A stretch of 64,000 bases of DNA from Verrucomicrobiia bacterium (GTDB lineage Bacteria > Verrucomicrobiota > Verrucomicrobiia > Verrucomicrobiales > Akkermansiaceae): positions 31,643 to 95,642 of the forward strand of contig JAUIJB010000006.1 in NCBI GenBank assembly GCA_030430455.1, in the 5' to 3' direction. This document shows, one piece after another, positions 35,139-44,026 of the stretch; within the stretch, counting starts at the first letter, position 1, and each line of letters starts with the position of its first letter. Under the pieces are notes generated by a model that saw only the letters and a list, made by a program, of their open reading frames with translations, was not told the origin of the DNA and did no database searches. Both the position numbers and the translations under genes were made by a program.

Positions 35139-38100
35139 ATGAAAAACCCTCCCCACCGGTGGAGCGACGTCTCCGGCCGCCTCCGCCTCGATTCGAGTGA
35201 CTCCCTGCCCGGGCACTGCACGGCTGCCGGCCTGGTTGCGCTCGCGATTCTCGCCTGTCCGTCGCTCCCCGCCCAGCTCCCCGCCTTCCCCGGCGCCGAG
35301 GGCTTCGGCGCCCATGCGGTCGGCGGGCGCTTCGGTGACGTCTACACGGTGACCAACCTCGACAGCAACGGCCCGGGCTCGCTGCGCTACGGGGTCGAGA
35401 ACGCACCCGCCGGCGGCCGCACCATCGTCTTCGCGGTCAGCGGCTACATCCCGATCAACTACAACAGCGACACCGGCAACCAGACGCTGCGGATCGTCCG
35501 CGACAATGTCACCATCGCCGGGCAGACCGCTCCCGGCGACGGCATCGGCCTGAAGGACGGGCGGATCCTGATGACCGGCGACAACTGCATCATCCGCAAC
35601 CTCCGCATCCGCCACGGCAAGGGCGGCGGCGCCGGCGACTGCCTCAACATCGAGGCCTCGTCCGGCGACTCGATCATCGACCACGTCTCGATGCAGTTCA
35701 GCACCGACGAGAACATCTCCTTCTTCAACAAGGCGATCGACGACTTCACCATGCAGAACTCGGTGAGCGCCTGGGGGCTTGAGAGCCACAATGCGGGCGG
35801 CCTGTGGGACCTCGAGGACGGCTCGTGCCACCACTCGCTGTGGGCCCACCACAAGACCCGCAACCCGAAGGCGCGGCCGTACGGCGTGCTCGAGTGGGTC
35901 AACAACGTGACCTTCGACTGGGGCATCGGCTTCATCATGGGCGACTCCAGCACCCCGGCGCCGTGGAAGGCCAACGTGATCGGGTCCTACTTCCTCTCGC
36001 CGCCCGGCTACACGGACGGGACCGCGATCGAGAAGGCGCGCATCGACCGCAACGGCAGTCCGAACTTCTCGCTCCACCTCGACGACTGCCTGCACGACTC
36101 CGACGGCGACGGACTGCTCGACGGCACCGACAAGGGCTACGGCATCGTGCAGGGCAGCGCGTACATCCCGGGAAACTCCTACAGCGAGGGCGACTACGTC
36201 TACGTCAGGGAGAACTCCCCCTTCCCGGGGGCGTCCGGGAACGTTGCGATCAGCGTCGACGACCCGCTGACGGCCTACAAGAAGGTCGTGTCCGACGCCG
36301 GTGCGGTGCGACTGGGTGCCAACCACGGCGGCCCGCTGCGCGACGAGGTCGACACGCTGCTTTTCAGCAACGTGGTCAACCAGGTCCACAGCCGGATTTC
36401 CGACGAGGACCAGCTTCCGGTCACCAACGCCGGCTTCGGCACCCTCAACCCCGCGCCGGCGCCGTCCGACTCGGATCTCGATGGCATGCCGAACTTCTGG
36501 GAGGACGCGCTGGGGCAGTTCGACCACGACGACCTCATCACGAACACCACGGGCACCTTCTTCCCGCCCGGCACGCCGGGTGGCTACACCCGCCTCGAGG
36601 AGTACCTCCACTTCAAGATGGTCCCGCACGCCGTCATCGGCATGAACACCGCGGAGGTTCCCTCGTCGCTCACCGTCGACCTGCGCGACTACACCTCGGC
36701 CTTCAGCAGCCGGCCGGGGTTCGACATCAGCGGGGTGACCGGCGGCACCGTGCAGCAGTTCGCCAGCAATGGCACCACGCCCTCCGGCAGCGGGCCGATC
36801 ATCACCTTCACGCCGACGCCCGACAGCTCGGGCCGCGCGGGATTCGACTTCGAGGTCACGGACGCCGAGGGCAGCAGCTGGACTCGCCAGTTCGCCATCC
36901 TGGTGACCACCACGGTGTCATCGCCCCAGGAAATCCGGATCAACGTCGAGTTCGACGAGGGCGCGCCCCACTCGGGCACGGCCGCGGCGCCGGACTCGGG
37001 GACGGTGTGGAACATCTTCCCCGAGATGTCGGAGATGTCCCACACGCTGACCGACGTCGCCTCGACGACCGGCGCCTCGACCCCCGTCGACGTCGCGGTG
37101 ACGACCACCAGCGGCGATGGCTTCAAGGTCTACACCCAGGGCAGCCTGGGCAACCCGAACCCGGTGGGCCTGATGGGCGACTACGCCTATGGCGGCACCT
37201 TCTCGGTGACCGTCTCCGACCTGCCCGAGGGAAGCTACCAACTCTACGTCTACGCCCACGGCGACCAGGCCGACCAGGGTTCGCTCGTGACGATCTCAGC
37301 GGCCAACGGCGGCGGCAGCGCGACCGCCGGCCAGACCGGCAGCCAGTACCGCAACCTCGAGACCAGCGGTGCCGAGGGCTACTCCTACCTCCGCTTCGAC
37401 CCGGTGGTCGGGGTGGACGGCACGCTCGAGTTCACCGTCGGCTCCGGCACCAGCGGCTACTTCAACGGCTTCCAGCTGGTCGTGCCGACCGAGGAGAACT
37501 ACTTCGTCAACCTCACCGACGCCGCCGGCGGCACCGGCGACACCCAGACGATCGGTGCGATGCCGGGCTGGGGCCACAGCGGCGCGGCGCCGGTGGCGGG
37601 CGAGACCTGGAACGTCTTCGACGAGAGCGACCACGCGATGCCCGGCATCGCGCTGGGCCAGGTCTGGACCATGGCCAGCGATGTCCCGCTGACCGCGGCG
37701 GATGGCGCCGGCGGTGGTGCGAGGATGACCGTCAGCTACCACGCCGCGACCGATGCGGTCAGCAGTGACCGCCTGTCGACCCTCACCGGCCAGGGCCTCG
37801 AGCAGGCGGGCGGGGTGATGGACAAGCTGATGCGGAACTACTACGACCGTAGCGGAAACGGGAACTTCCAGCGCTTCTCGGTCGGGGGCCTCACCGCGAA
37901 CGCGGACTTCCTTCTCTATGCCTACGGGGGTTCCGTGGGGAGCCAGAGCTGGAAGGCGCACATCGACCTCGACCGCAACGGCACGGTCGACCTCTCGACC
38001 ACGGACGGACTTTCGTCCGACGCCCTGTTCGAGGACCTCGGCGGCGGCGACTTCGGACTGACGCCCCAGGGCCAGGTGTGGAACATGGGGGTCATCTCGG

Positions 38101-38822
38101 CCGACGCCGGCGGCACCGTCGCCTTCGACTCGCGCGGCCACCTCTGCGGCTTCCAGCTGATGGCCTTCGAGGCACCCTCGATCCAGGACCAGCCCGGCGA
38201 CCAGCAGGTCCACCAGGGGCAGCAGGCGAGCTTCGTCGTGGTGGCGGAGGCCAAGCCCGCGCCCGCTTACCAATGGTACAAGGACGGCCAGCCGATCAGC
38301 GGTGCGACCGCCAGCAGCCACACGATTTCCAATGTCGCGGAAGGCGACCTGGGTGACTACCAGGTCGAGGTTTCCAACGTCGGTGCCATGGTCATGAGCG
38401 CGCCTGCCAGCCTCAGCCTGATCGATCCCTACGTCGAGTATGTCGAGGGCTTCGAGCTCGATCCGGAGACCGACGGCGCCCCCGGCGAGAACCCGGACTT
38501 CGACCTGCTGGTCAATGCCCTCGAGCACTTCCTCGGCGGTGACCCGACCGCCGGGGAGACTCCCGACTCCTATCCGCGCATGCGCCGGACGAGCGAGGGC
38601 CCGGAGGGTTTCGTCTTCGAGTTCGAGCGCTGGGCGACGGCTGCCGATGTCCCCTTCGTGGTCGAGTACACCACCACGCTGGACGGCGCCTGGATGACGG
38701 CGGTCGACGGCGTCGACGGGGTCAGCATCGAGGTCGATTCCCTGCTCGACGGCGACTTCGACCGCGTCACGGTGACGATTCCCAGCGAGGAGGAAACCAT
38801 CTTCGGCCGGCTCAGGCTCTGA
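35139..38822 (+). CDS. Large modular PL1-type pectate lyase with NPNP and Ig modules
   Basis: A 1227-residue secreted protein. A long n-region leads to the signal helix (about 28-45). The beta-helix (about 47-470) has AFPGAEGFGAHAVGGR, GPGSLRYGVE, IAGQTAPGDGIG, SIIDHVSMQFSTDENIS and QNSVSAWGLESHNAGG, as in PL1. Then come DSDGDGLLDG and DSDLDGMPNFWED calcium motifs, a sandwich domain (about 520-598), an NPNP module (600-784: GNPNPVGLMGDYAYGGTF, SYLRF, FNGFQL), a divergent copy (785-1010: DKLMRNYYD, CGFQLM), an Ig-like domain (1012-1100, APAYQWYKDGQPISG) and a C-terminal domain ending IFGRLRL that recurs in the fusion at 54194. Its stop overlaps the convergent regulator gene by 11 bases. Confidence 0.88.
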   Translation: MKNPPHRWSDVSGRLRLDSSDSLPGHCTAAGLVALAILACPSLPAQLPAFPGAEGFGAHAVGGRFGDVYTVTNLDSNGPGSLRYGVENAPAGGRTIVFAVSGYIPINYNSDTGNQTLRIVRDNVTIAGQTAPGDGIGLKDGRILMTGDNCIIRNLRIRHGKGGGAGDCLNIEASSGDSIIDHVSMQFSTDENISFFNKAIDDFTMQNSVSAWGLESHNAGGLWDLEDGSCHHSLWAHHKTRNPKARPYGVLEWVNNVTFDWGIGFIMGDSSTPAPWKANVIGSYFLSPPGYTDGTAIEKARIDRNGSPNFSLHLDDCLHDSDGDGLLDGTDKGYGIVQGSAYIPGNSYSEGDYVYVRENSPFPGASGNVAISVDDPLTAYKKVVSDAGAVRLGANHGGPLRDEVDTLLFSNVVNQVHSRISDEDQLPVTNAGFGTLNPAPAPSDSDLDGMPNFWEDALGQFDHDDLITNTTGTFFPPGTPGGYTRLEEYLHFKMVPHAVIGMNTAEVPSSLTVDLRDYTSAFSSRPGFDISGVTGGTVQQFASNGTTPSGSGPIITFTPTPDSSGRAGFDFEVTDAEGSSWTRQFAILVTTTVSSPQEIRINVEFDEGAPHSGTAAAPDSGTVWNIFPEMSEMSHTLTDVASTTGASTPVDVAVTTTSGDGFKVYTQGSLGNPNPVGLMGDYAYGGTFSVTVSDLPEGSYQLYVYAHGDQADQGSLVTISAANGGGSATAGQTGSQYRNLETSGAEGYSYLRFDPVVGVDGTLEFTVGSGTSGYFNGFQLVVPTEENYFVNLTDAAGGTGDTQTIGAMPGWGHSGAAPVAGETWNVFDESDHAMPGIALGQVWTMASDVPLTAADGAGGGARMTVSYHAATDAVSSDRLSTLTGQGLEQAGGVMDKLMRNYYDRSGNGNFQRFSVGGLTANADFLLYAYGGSVGSQSWKAHIDLDRNGTVDLSTTDGLSSDALFEDLGGGDFGLTPQGQVWNMGVISADAGGTVAFDSRGHLCGFQLMAFEAPSIQDQPGDQQVHQGQQASFVVVAEAKPAPAYQWYKDGQPISGATASSHTISNVAEGDLGDYQVEVSNVGAMVMSAPASLSLIDPYVEYVEGFELDPETDGAPGENPDFDLLVNALEHFLGGDPTAGETPDSYPRMRRTSEGPEGFVFEFERWATAADVPFVVEYTTTLDGAWMTAVDGVDGVSIEVDSLLDGDFDRVTVTIPSEEETIFGRLRL

Positions 38823-40026
38823 GCCCGGCCGGGTCGCGGTCTTCCGCGGGGACGCCGGGAGCCGGGCTGCGCGTGTCCTTGCCGCGGTTGGCGGAAGTAC
38901 GGAACTCGCCGGGGGGCACGCTGCAGGCGTGCTTGAAGGCGATGAAGAAGCTGTTGACGCTCTGGTAGCCGCACAGCGAGGCGATGGTGCCGATCTTCTG
39001 GTCGGTCTCGATGAGGAGCTTCTTGGCGTGGTCGATGCGGGTCCGCCGGAGGTGCTCGCCCGGGGTGATGCCGATGTGGTCGGTGAATGCCTGGTGCAGC
39101 CCGCGCCGCGAGATGCCGGCAAAGCGCGCCACGGCGTCGATGTCGATGTTGTCGCTGAAGCGCGCAGCCATGAACTTCAGTGCCTTGGCCACGGCCGGGT
39201 GGTCGACCGCGCTGATGTCGGTGCTCTTGCGCGGAATGATCCGCGCCGGGGGGATCCGGATCGGTTCCGGGTCGACCGCGACCCCCTTCATCAGGCGGTC
39301 GAGCCAGGCCGCCCCCTGGTAGCCGAGGTTCTCGAAGCTCGGGTCGACCGTGGTGATCGGGAACTGCGTCGTCTGCGGCAGCAGCAGGTCGTCCTCGATG
39401 CCGACCAGGGCGACCTCGTCGGGCACCGAGATGCCGGTCAGGTCGCAGACCTCCTGGATCTCGACGGCGAGCGTGCCGTTGACGGCGAAGACAGCCAGGG
39501 GCTTGGGGGCGTCGCGCAGGGTGGCGGACAACCAGGCGCGGCGTTGCTTCCACTCGCCGCGTCCCTTGCGGTAGGCCTTGTGGCGGTGCCAGCGGATCCA
39601 CTCGCACTCGTGGCCCTGTTGCTCGACCGCCTTGACGAATCCAGCGCCACGCTCCTCGAAGGTCCAGTTCTCCGAGTCGCTGTAGCAGAGGAAGCGGTTG
39701 AAACCGCGGCGAAGGAGGTGGTCGGCTGCCAGCTCGGCGCAGGCCTTGTGGTCCTGGGCGACGTGGGTGAAGGGGAGGCTGGCGCGGCGCAGGCTGAAGT
39801 CGACGGTCGGGATGTCGAGGTCGATGACGAAGTCGCAGAGTTCGTCGTTGCCCGCCAACCAGGCGAGCACGCCGTCGCCCTTCCAACCCCATGGAATGGC
39901 GAACTCCTTGGTGACGCTGGCTGCCGAAATGTGCCAGCCGTGCTTGGCGGCGTAGGAGGCGATGCCGTGAAGCAGCCGGTGGTCGTGCCAACCGAGCGCG
40001 AGGAGGACGTTTTTCTGGCGTTTCAT
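38812..40026 (-). CDS. XylR-type AraC-family transcriptional regulator
   Basis: A 404-residue regulator. Residues 1-275 form a LacI/periplasmic-binding-like sensor (LLALGWHDHRLLHGIA, VALVGIEDD..LLLPQTTQFPITTVDP), and about 295-385 the AraC double helix-turn-helix (FMAARFSDNIDIDAVARFAGISRRGLHQAF, then IGTIASLCGYQSVNSFF). XylR in E. coli has this layout and senses xylose. It faces away from the PATR gene at 40307 and ends in the tail of the PL1 gene, so it probably controls genes of this locus in response to a pectin sugar. The upstream in-frame ATG at 40050 is less likely because the conserved KRQKNVLLAL starts here. Confidence 0.92.
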   Translation of the reverse strand: MKRQKNVLLALGWHDHRLLHGIASYAAKHGWHISAASVTKEFAIPWGWKGDGVLAWLAGNDELCDFVIDLDIPTVDFSLRRASLPFTHVAQDHKACAELAADHLLRRGFNRFLCYSDSENWTFEERGAGFVKAVEQQGHECEWIRWHRHKAYRKGRGEWKQRRAWLSATLRDAPKPLAVFAVNGTLAVEIQEVCDLTGISVPDEVALVGIEDDLLLPQTTQFPITTVDPSFENLGYQGAAWLDRLMKGVAVDPEPIRIPPARIIPRKSTDISAVDHPAVAKALKFMAARFSDNIDIDAVARFAGISRRGLHQAFTDHIGITPGEHLRRTRIDHAKKLLIETDQKIGTIASLCGYQSVNSFFIAFKHACSVPPGEFRTSANRGKDTRSPAPGVPAEDRDPAGLRA

Positions 40027-40306
40027 GGGTTTGAAGCCCTGCGTTGGCAATTGGGTGTCACCCGCCCGGGAAGGCTACCCAATATTCGAATTGGACTTCG
40101 AAATCAAGCACCGAGCGACCGGTTGACGGGAGTTTTCCCGCAAAAATCGGGACTTCGGGGCGACTTCCCAATTTTCAACACCCTTTGCAAAAAGCTCCGT
40201 TTACGCGGCCACCGACTCCCCGCTACACCTCTACGATCTTGAATGAGCGAAAGTCCATGCGGGCATCGCGAATCGCCAAGACCCACACCTCCATCCGCCA
40301 AGACCT
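40027..40306. promoter_or_regulatory. Regulator/PATR intergenic region with paired TTCGAA sites
   Basis: TTCGAA occurs at 40085-40090 and 40097-40102, 12 bases apart start to start and 59 bases before the regulator start. The AT-rich surroundings suit a promoter and an autoregulatory operator, but no standard -35/-10 was fixed. Confidence 0.4.
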
Positions 40307-43300
40307 ATGAACCCATCTGATCCAAAACCCTCAGAACCCAAGCGGCATTCATCGCCCGTCATTCCCGGCGGTCGGCGGAGGGCCGCGTTGATGTCCGTCG
40401 CGAGCTCCATGGCTTTCGCCGGTTACGCCATCGCCGGAACCTCCACCTGGCTGGACTCCGGAGTCGACGAATTCTGGAGCACCGCCGGCAACTGGGATGT
40501 CCCCCCGGTGAGCGGTGACGACCTCGTCTTCAGCGGCGTGTCGAATTCCTTCATGGAAAACGACCTCGAGGACACGGTCGGCTCGGGAGTCTTCACGGCC
40601 GCCAGCATCCTCTTCGACGCGGACGCCGGTGACTTCTTCGAGATCAACGGCAACGCGCTGAACCTCGACGGCGGCTCGATCACCAATGACTCGCCCAACC
40701 AGCACGACATCTACTCGCAGATCATCGAGTCGGGCGGCGGCCTCACCGTCGGCGGCGCCGGCGACCTGACCATCGACGACATCAACAACAGCTCCTGGCA
40801 GCACAGCTTCGTCAAGAACGGCGCCGGCCGGGTCTACGTGGGCAACAGCAACGACTCCTTCGTCATCACGGTCAACGAGGGGACCCTCGAGTGGGAGACC
40901 GGCAACGCCGCGGCCCCCTCGATGACGATCCACGGCGGCACCTTCGCCTGCGTCGGCTCGGCGGACCCCCTGTGGTACAAGTGCGCCCTCAACCTTCCCA
41001 ACGACGGCGGCACGACTCCATCGACCTTCTGCCTGCCGGCGAACCTGAATGTCGAGTGCGGTGCGCTCAGCGGGGCGGCCGGCAGCGTCATCGACACCCT
41101 GGGGACCACGGGCGAGTTGTCGGTCCTCGTGCTGCGCAGCTCCGGCAGCCACGCCGGCTCGATCGCCGATGGCGCCGGTGGCGCCAGGACCGGGCTTGAG
41201 CTGAACAATGCGGATGGCGACCAGGTGGTCAGCCTCTCCGGCGCCAACACCTACACCGGAGGCACGGTGATCGCCCCCGGAGCCACCCTGATGCTCGAGT
41301 CGACCGGCTCGCTGCTCTTCAAGCTCGAGGACGGCGGCGTGAGCAACCCGGTCTCGGGCGGCGGCCTCGCCAGCCTCGACGGCACGATCAACTTCGACCT
41401 CTCGGAGCTGACCTCGACCACGATCGGCGACACCTGGCCCGTCATCGAGAGCTCGGTCAGCTACGGCGAGAACTTCGCGGTGGGCGCCCCCTTCGCGGAG
41501 ACATCGCCGGGAAGCGGAACCTGGTACTACAATGATGGTAGCGATGAGTTCTACTTCAGCGAGGCCAGCGGCGGGGTCAGCAATGGCCGGGTGGCGGTGA
41601 CCGCCTGGACCGGCGGCGGTGGCGACGACATGTGGTCGACCGGGGCGAACTGGAGCCAGACCCCGCTGACGCAGGACCTGCTGGTCTTCGACGGAACGAC
41701 CCAGACGACCAACTACAACGACCTCGACACCAACTACGTCCCGGCGCAGTTCGATGAGGAGGAGCCGCCGAACGAGATCGCCCCGGAGGATCCGGCGAGC
41801 TTCCTCGTCGGTGGCATCCGCTTCGACGAGGGTGCCGACCCCTTCATCCTGCAGGGCAACGCGCTGGACTTCACCGACAAGACGATCACCAACAACTCGC
41901 CCAACACCCAGACGCTCGAGGTGGACATCCAGTGCGACTCGACCGTGGGCAGCGGGGGCTTCTCGGTGGATGCCGCGGTGGGCGATGTCGTGCTCAACGG
42001 CCTCCACCTGCGGAACGGCTACAACGACCCGATCAACAAGAGCGGTCCGGGAACCCTCACCATCAACGGCCCCCTGGTGGGTCCGGACACCTGGCAGCCC
42101 TTCATCACAGAGGGCACCCTGGTCGCCAACAACCCCGGCGGCAACCTGTTCTTCCACACCAACATCTCGGCCGGCGCGACCCTGGTCCTCGAGAACAACG
42201 AGATCCACAACGGTGGCCGGGTGAGCAACAACGGCACCCTTGACCTTGCGGGGGACAGCTACGTGGACGTCGGCGCCCTGTTCGGCAGCGGCCTGGTGAC
42301 CAACCACGGTGCCGGCGGCACGACCGCGACCCTGGGCCTGAGGCAGGGCGACGACCGCACCTTCTCCGGCACGATCGAGGACGGCCCTTCGGGCGGCATG
42401 ACCTCGCTCGAGATCGGCCTGGCCGGCCGCACCGAGACCGGGGTTCTCACCCTGTCGGGCGTGAACACCTACGGCGGCCACACCGTCTTCCCGCACGGCA
42501 ACACCTCGCTGGTCCTCGCCGAGACCGGCTCGCTGACCTTCTGGGCCGGGGCCAACGGGGAGAACAACCAGATCACCGCGCTGGAGGACCAGAACGACGG
42601 GGCCCTGCCCGGCACGACGACGCTCGACGGCACCTTCCGGCTCGACCTGGGTGGCGCTGCGGTTGCCGACGGCAACTCCTGGCAGCTGGTCGACCTGGCC
42701 AACCTCGACGTGAGCTTTGGCGAGACCTTCCAGGTCCGCAACGCGAACTACGTGCCGATGACCAGCTTCCAGGTCAATGGCGGCGGGGGTGACTACGCGC
42801 CCTACGAGAACAACGGCGCCTACGTCTCCGGCGGAGGCAATGCCGGCTGGCCGGAGGACGCGCGTGACACCGACGGCGTGACCGACCCGGCCCCGGTGAA
42901 CGTCTACGACGAGTACCGCTACGGGTCCGACTTCACCTACACCTTCACCGGCCTCGGCGCGGGCGCCGGCTACGACATCCGGCTCCACTTCCTCGAGGGC
43001 TGGCACAGCTCGGCGGGCAACCGCATCTTCGACGTGATCGTCAACGGCGTGACCATGATCGACGACATCGACCTGATCACCGCATCGGGTGGCAAGAACA
43101 TCGCCTTCACCCAGACGATCAACGCCACCGCCGACCTGAGCGGCACGCTCACGATCCGGTTCCTCGACTCGCCCGCCGGGTCGGACAGCAACGCCGCGGT
43201 CAGCGCCATCGAGATCAACCCGGACGGCACGGGCGACTCCTTCGACTTCTCCGACCCGGGTGCCACCGGCGAGTGGACCGCGGTCGACGGAGCCAACACC

Positions 43301-43759
43301 TGGACCTTCAGCGAGTCCACCGGGGCGCTGTCGCTCGCGGTTGGCGCGGGCGGAGGCACCTATGCCGAGTGGATCGCCGGATACCCGGGAGTCGGGGGTC
43401 TGACCGGCTTCGACGACGATGCCGACGGCGACGGCCTGACCAACGGGGTCGAGAGCTACCTCGGCACCGACCCGAGCGTGTTCAACGCGGGCATCGCCAA
43501 CGTGTCCAGCTCGGGAGGCACCTTCAGCTTCGAGCACCCGATGAACGCGACGCCGCCGAGCGACGTCACCGGCGCCTACATCTGGTCGCTGGCCCTCGCC
43601 GGCTGGAATGCCGACGGCGCCACCGAGGCGGGCACGACGGTTGACTTCGCGGCAAGCCCGAACACCCCGAGTGCGGGAACGACCACGGTGACCGCCACCA
43701 TCACGGGAACGGTGCCGCCGCAGATCTTCACCGCGATCGAGGTGAACCAGAATCCATAG
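40307..43759 (+). CDS. PATR (autotransporter-strand) protein with malectin-like domain
   Basis: A 1150-residue secreted protein. A long basic n-region precedes the signal helix (about 29-43). Repeated beta-strand units such as VVSLSGANTYTGGTVIAPGATLML and LTLSGVNTYGGHTVFPHGNTSLVL (about 300-345, 700-740) are PATR repeats, and STWLDSGVDEFWSTAGNWD-type units recur at about 45 and 440. Residues about 800-980 resemble a malectin sugar-binding domain (INAGG-like VNGGGGDYAPYENN, YTFTGLGAGAGYDIRLHFLE, FDVIVNGV, SAIEI). Near the end DDDADGDGLTNGVESYLGTDP is a calcium-type motif. No PEP-CTERM and no porin barrel is seen, so surface attachment is unclear. A sugar-binding surface or matrix protein is likely. 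Confidence 0.82.
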   Translation: MNPSDPKPSEPKRHSSPVIPGGRRRAALMSVASSMAFAGYAIAGTSTWLDSGVDEFWSTAGNWDVPPVSGDDLVFSGVSNSFMENDLEDTVGSGVFTAASILFDADAGDFFEINGNALNLDGGSITNDSPNQHDIYSQIIESGGGLTVGGAGDLTIDDINNSSWQHSFVKNGAGRVYVGNSNDSFVITVNEGTLEWETGNAAAPSMTIHGGTFACVGSADPLWYKCALNLPNDGGTTPSTFCLPANLNVECGALSGAAGSVIDTLGTTGELSVLVLRSSGSHAGSIADGAGGARTGLELNNADGDQVVSLSGANTYTGGTVIAPGATLMLESTGSLLFKLEDGGVSNPVSGGGLASLDGTINFDLSELTSTTIGDTWPVIESSVSYGENFAVGAPFAETSPGSGTWYYNDGSDEFYFSEASGGVSNGRVAVTAWTGGGGDDMWSTGANWSQTPLTQDLLVFDGTTQTTNYNDLDTNYVPAQFDEEEPPNEIAPEDPASFLVGGIRFDEGADPFILQGNALDFTDKTITNNSPNTQTLEVDIQCDSTVGSGGFSVDAAVGDVVLNGLHLRNGYNDPINKSGPGTLTINGPLVGPDTWQPFITEGTLVANNPGGNLFFHTNISAGATLVLENNEIHNGGRVSNNGTLDLAGDSYVDVGALFGSGLVTNHGAGGTTATLGLRQGDDRTFSGTIEDGPSGGMTSLEIGLAGRTETGVLTLSGVNTYGGHTVFPHGNTSLVLAETGSLTFWAGANGENNQITALEDQNDGALPGTTTLDGTFRLDLGGAAVADGNSWQLVDLANLDVSFGETFQVRNANYVPMTSFQVNGGGGDYAPYENNGAYVSGGGNAGWPEDARDTDGVTDPAPVNVYDEYRYGSDFTYTFTGLGAGAGYDIRLHFLEGWHSSAGNRIFDVIVNGVTMIDDIDLITASGGKNIAFTQTINATADLSGTLTIRFLDSPAGSDSNAAVSAIEINPDGTGDSFDFSDPGATGEWTAVDGANTWTFSESTGALSLAVGAGGGTYAEWIAGYPGVGGLTGFDDDADGDGLTNGVESYLGTDPSVFNAGIANVSSSGGTFSFEHPMNATPPSDVTGAYIWSLALAGWNADGATEAGTTVDFAASPNTPSAGTTTVTATITGTVPPQIFTAIEVNQNP

Positions 43760-43931
43760 GGGGAATCCGGGGCATGATCCAAGCCGCGCGGGCGTCGCAC
43801 GATTGGGTTGCGGCGCCCGCCATGCGGAAAACGGGGGGGAGTCCTGTCGCCGGGGATGGATTGGCGGCGGGGCTCCTTTGCCGCGTTCCGGGGCGGTTCG
43901 GCGACTTCCTCGCCCCGCACCCTGCGCAATT

Positions 43932-43961
43932 CCCAAGACAATCCCAAGACGACCCCAAGAC
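43932..43961 (+). repeat. Three CCCAAGAC repeats, 11-bp period
   Basis: CCCAAGAC starts at 43932, 43943 and 43954, about 65-95 bases before the GH28 start. The exact 11-bp phase could place three protein contacts on one DNA face. The remainder of the gap 43760-44026 shows nothing else. Confidence 0.6.
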
Positions 43962-44026
43962 GAAATGCAGCGATGAACACTGGTCGACCCGGAGCCTGCC
44001 CGGTTAGTCTGCCCGGACACGAAACC

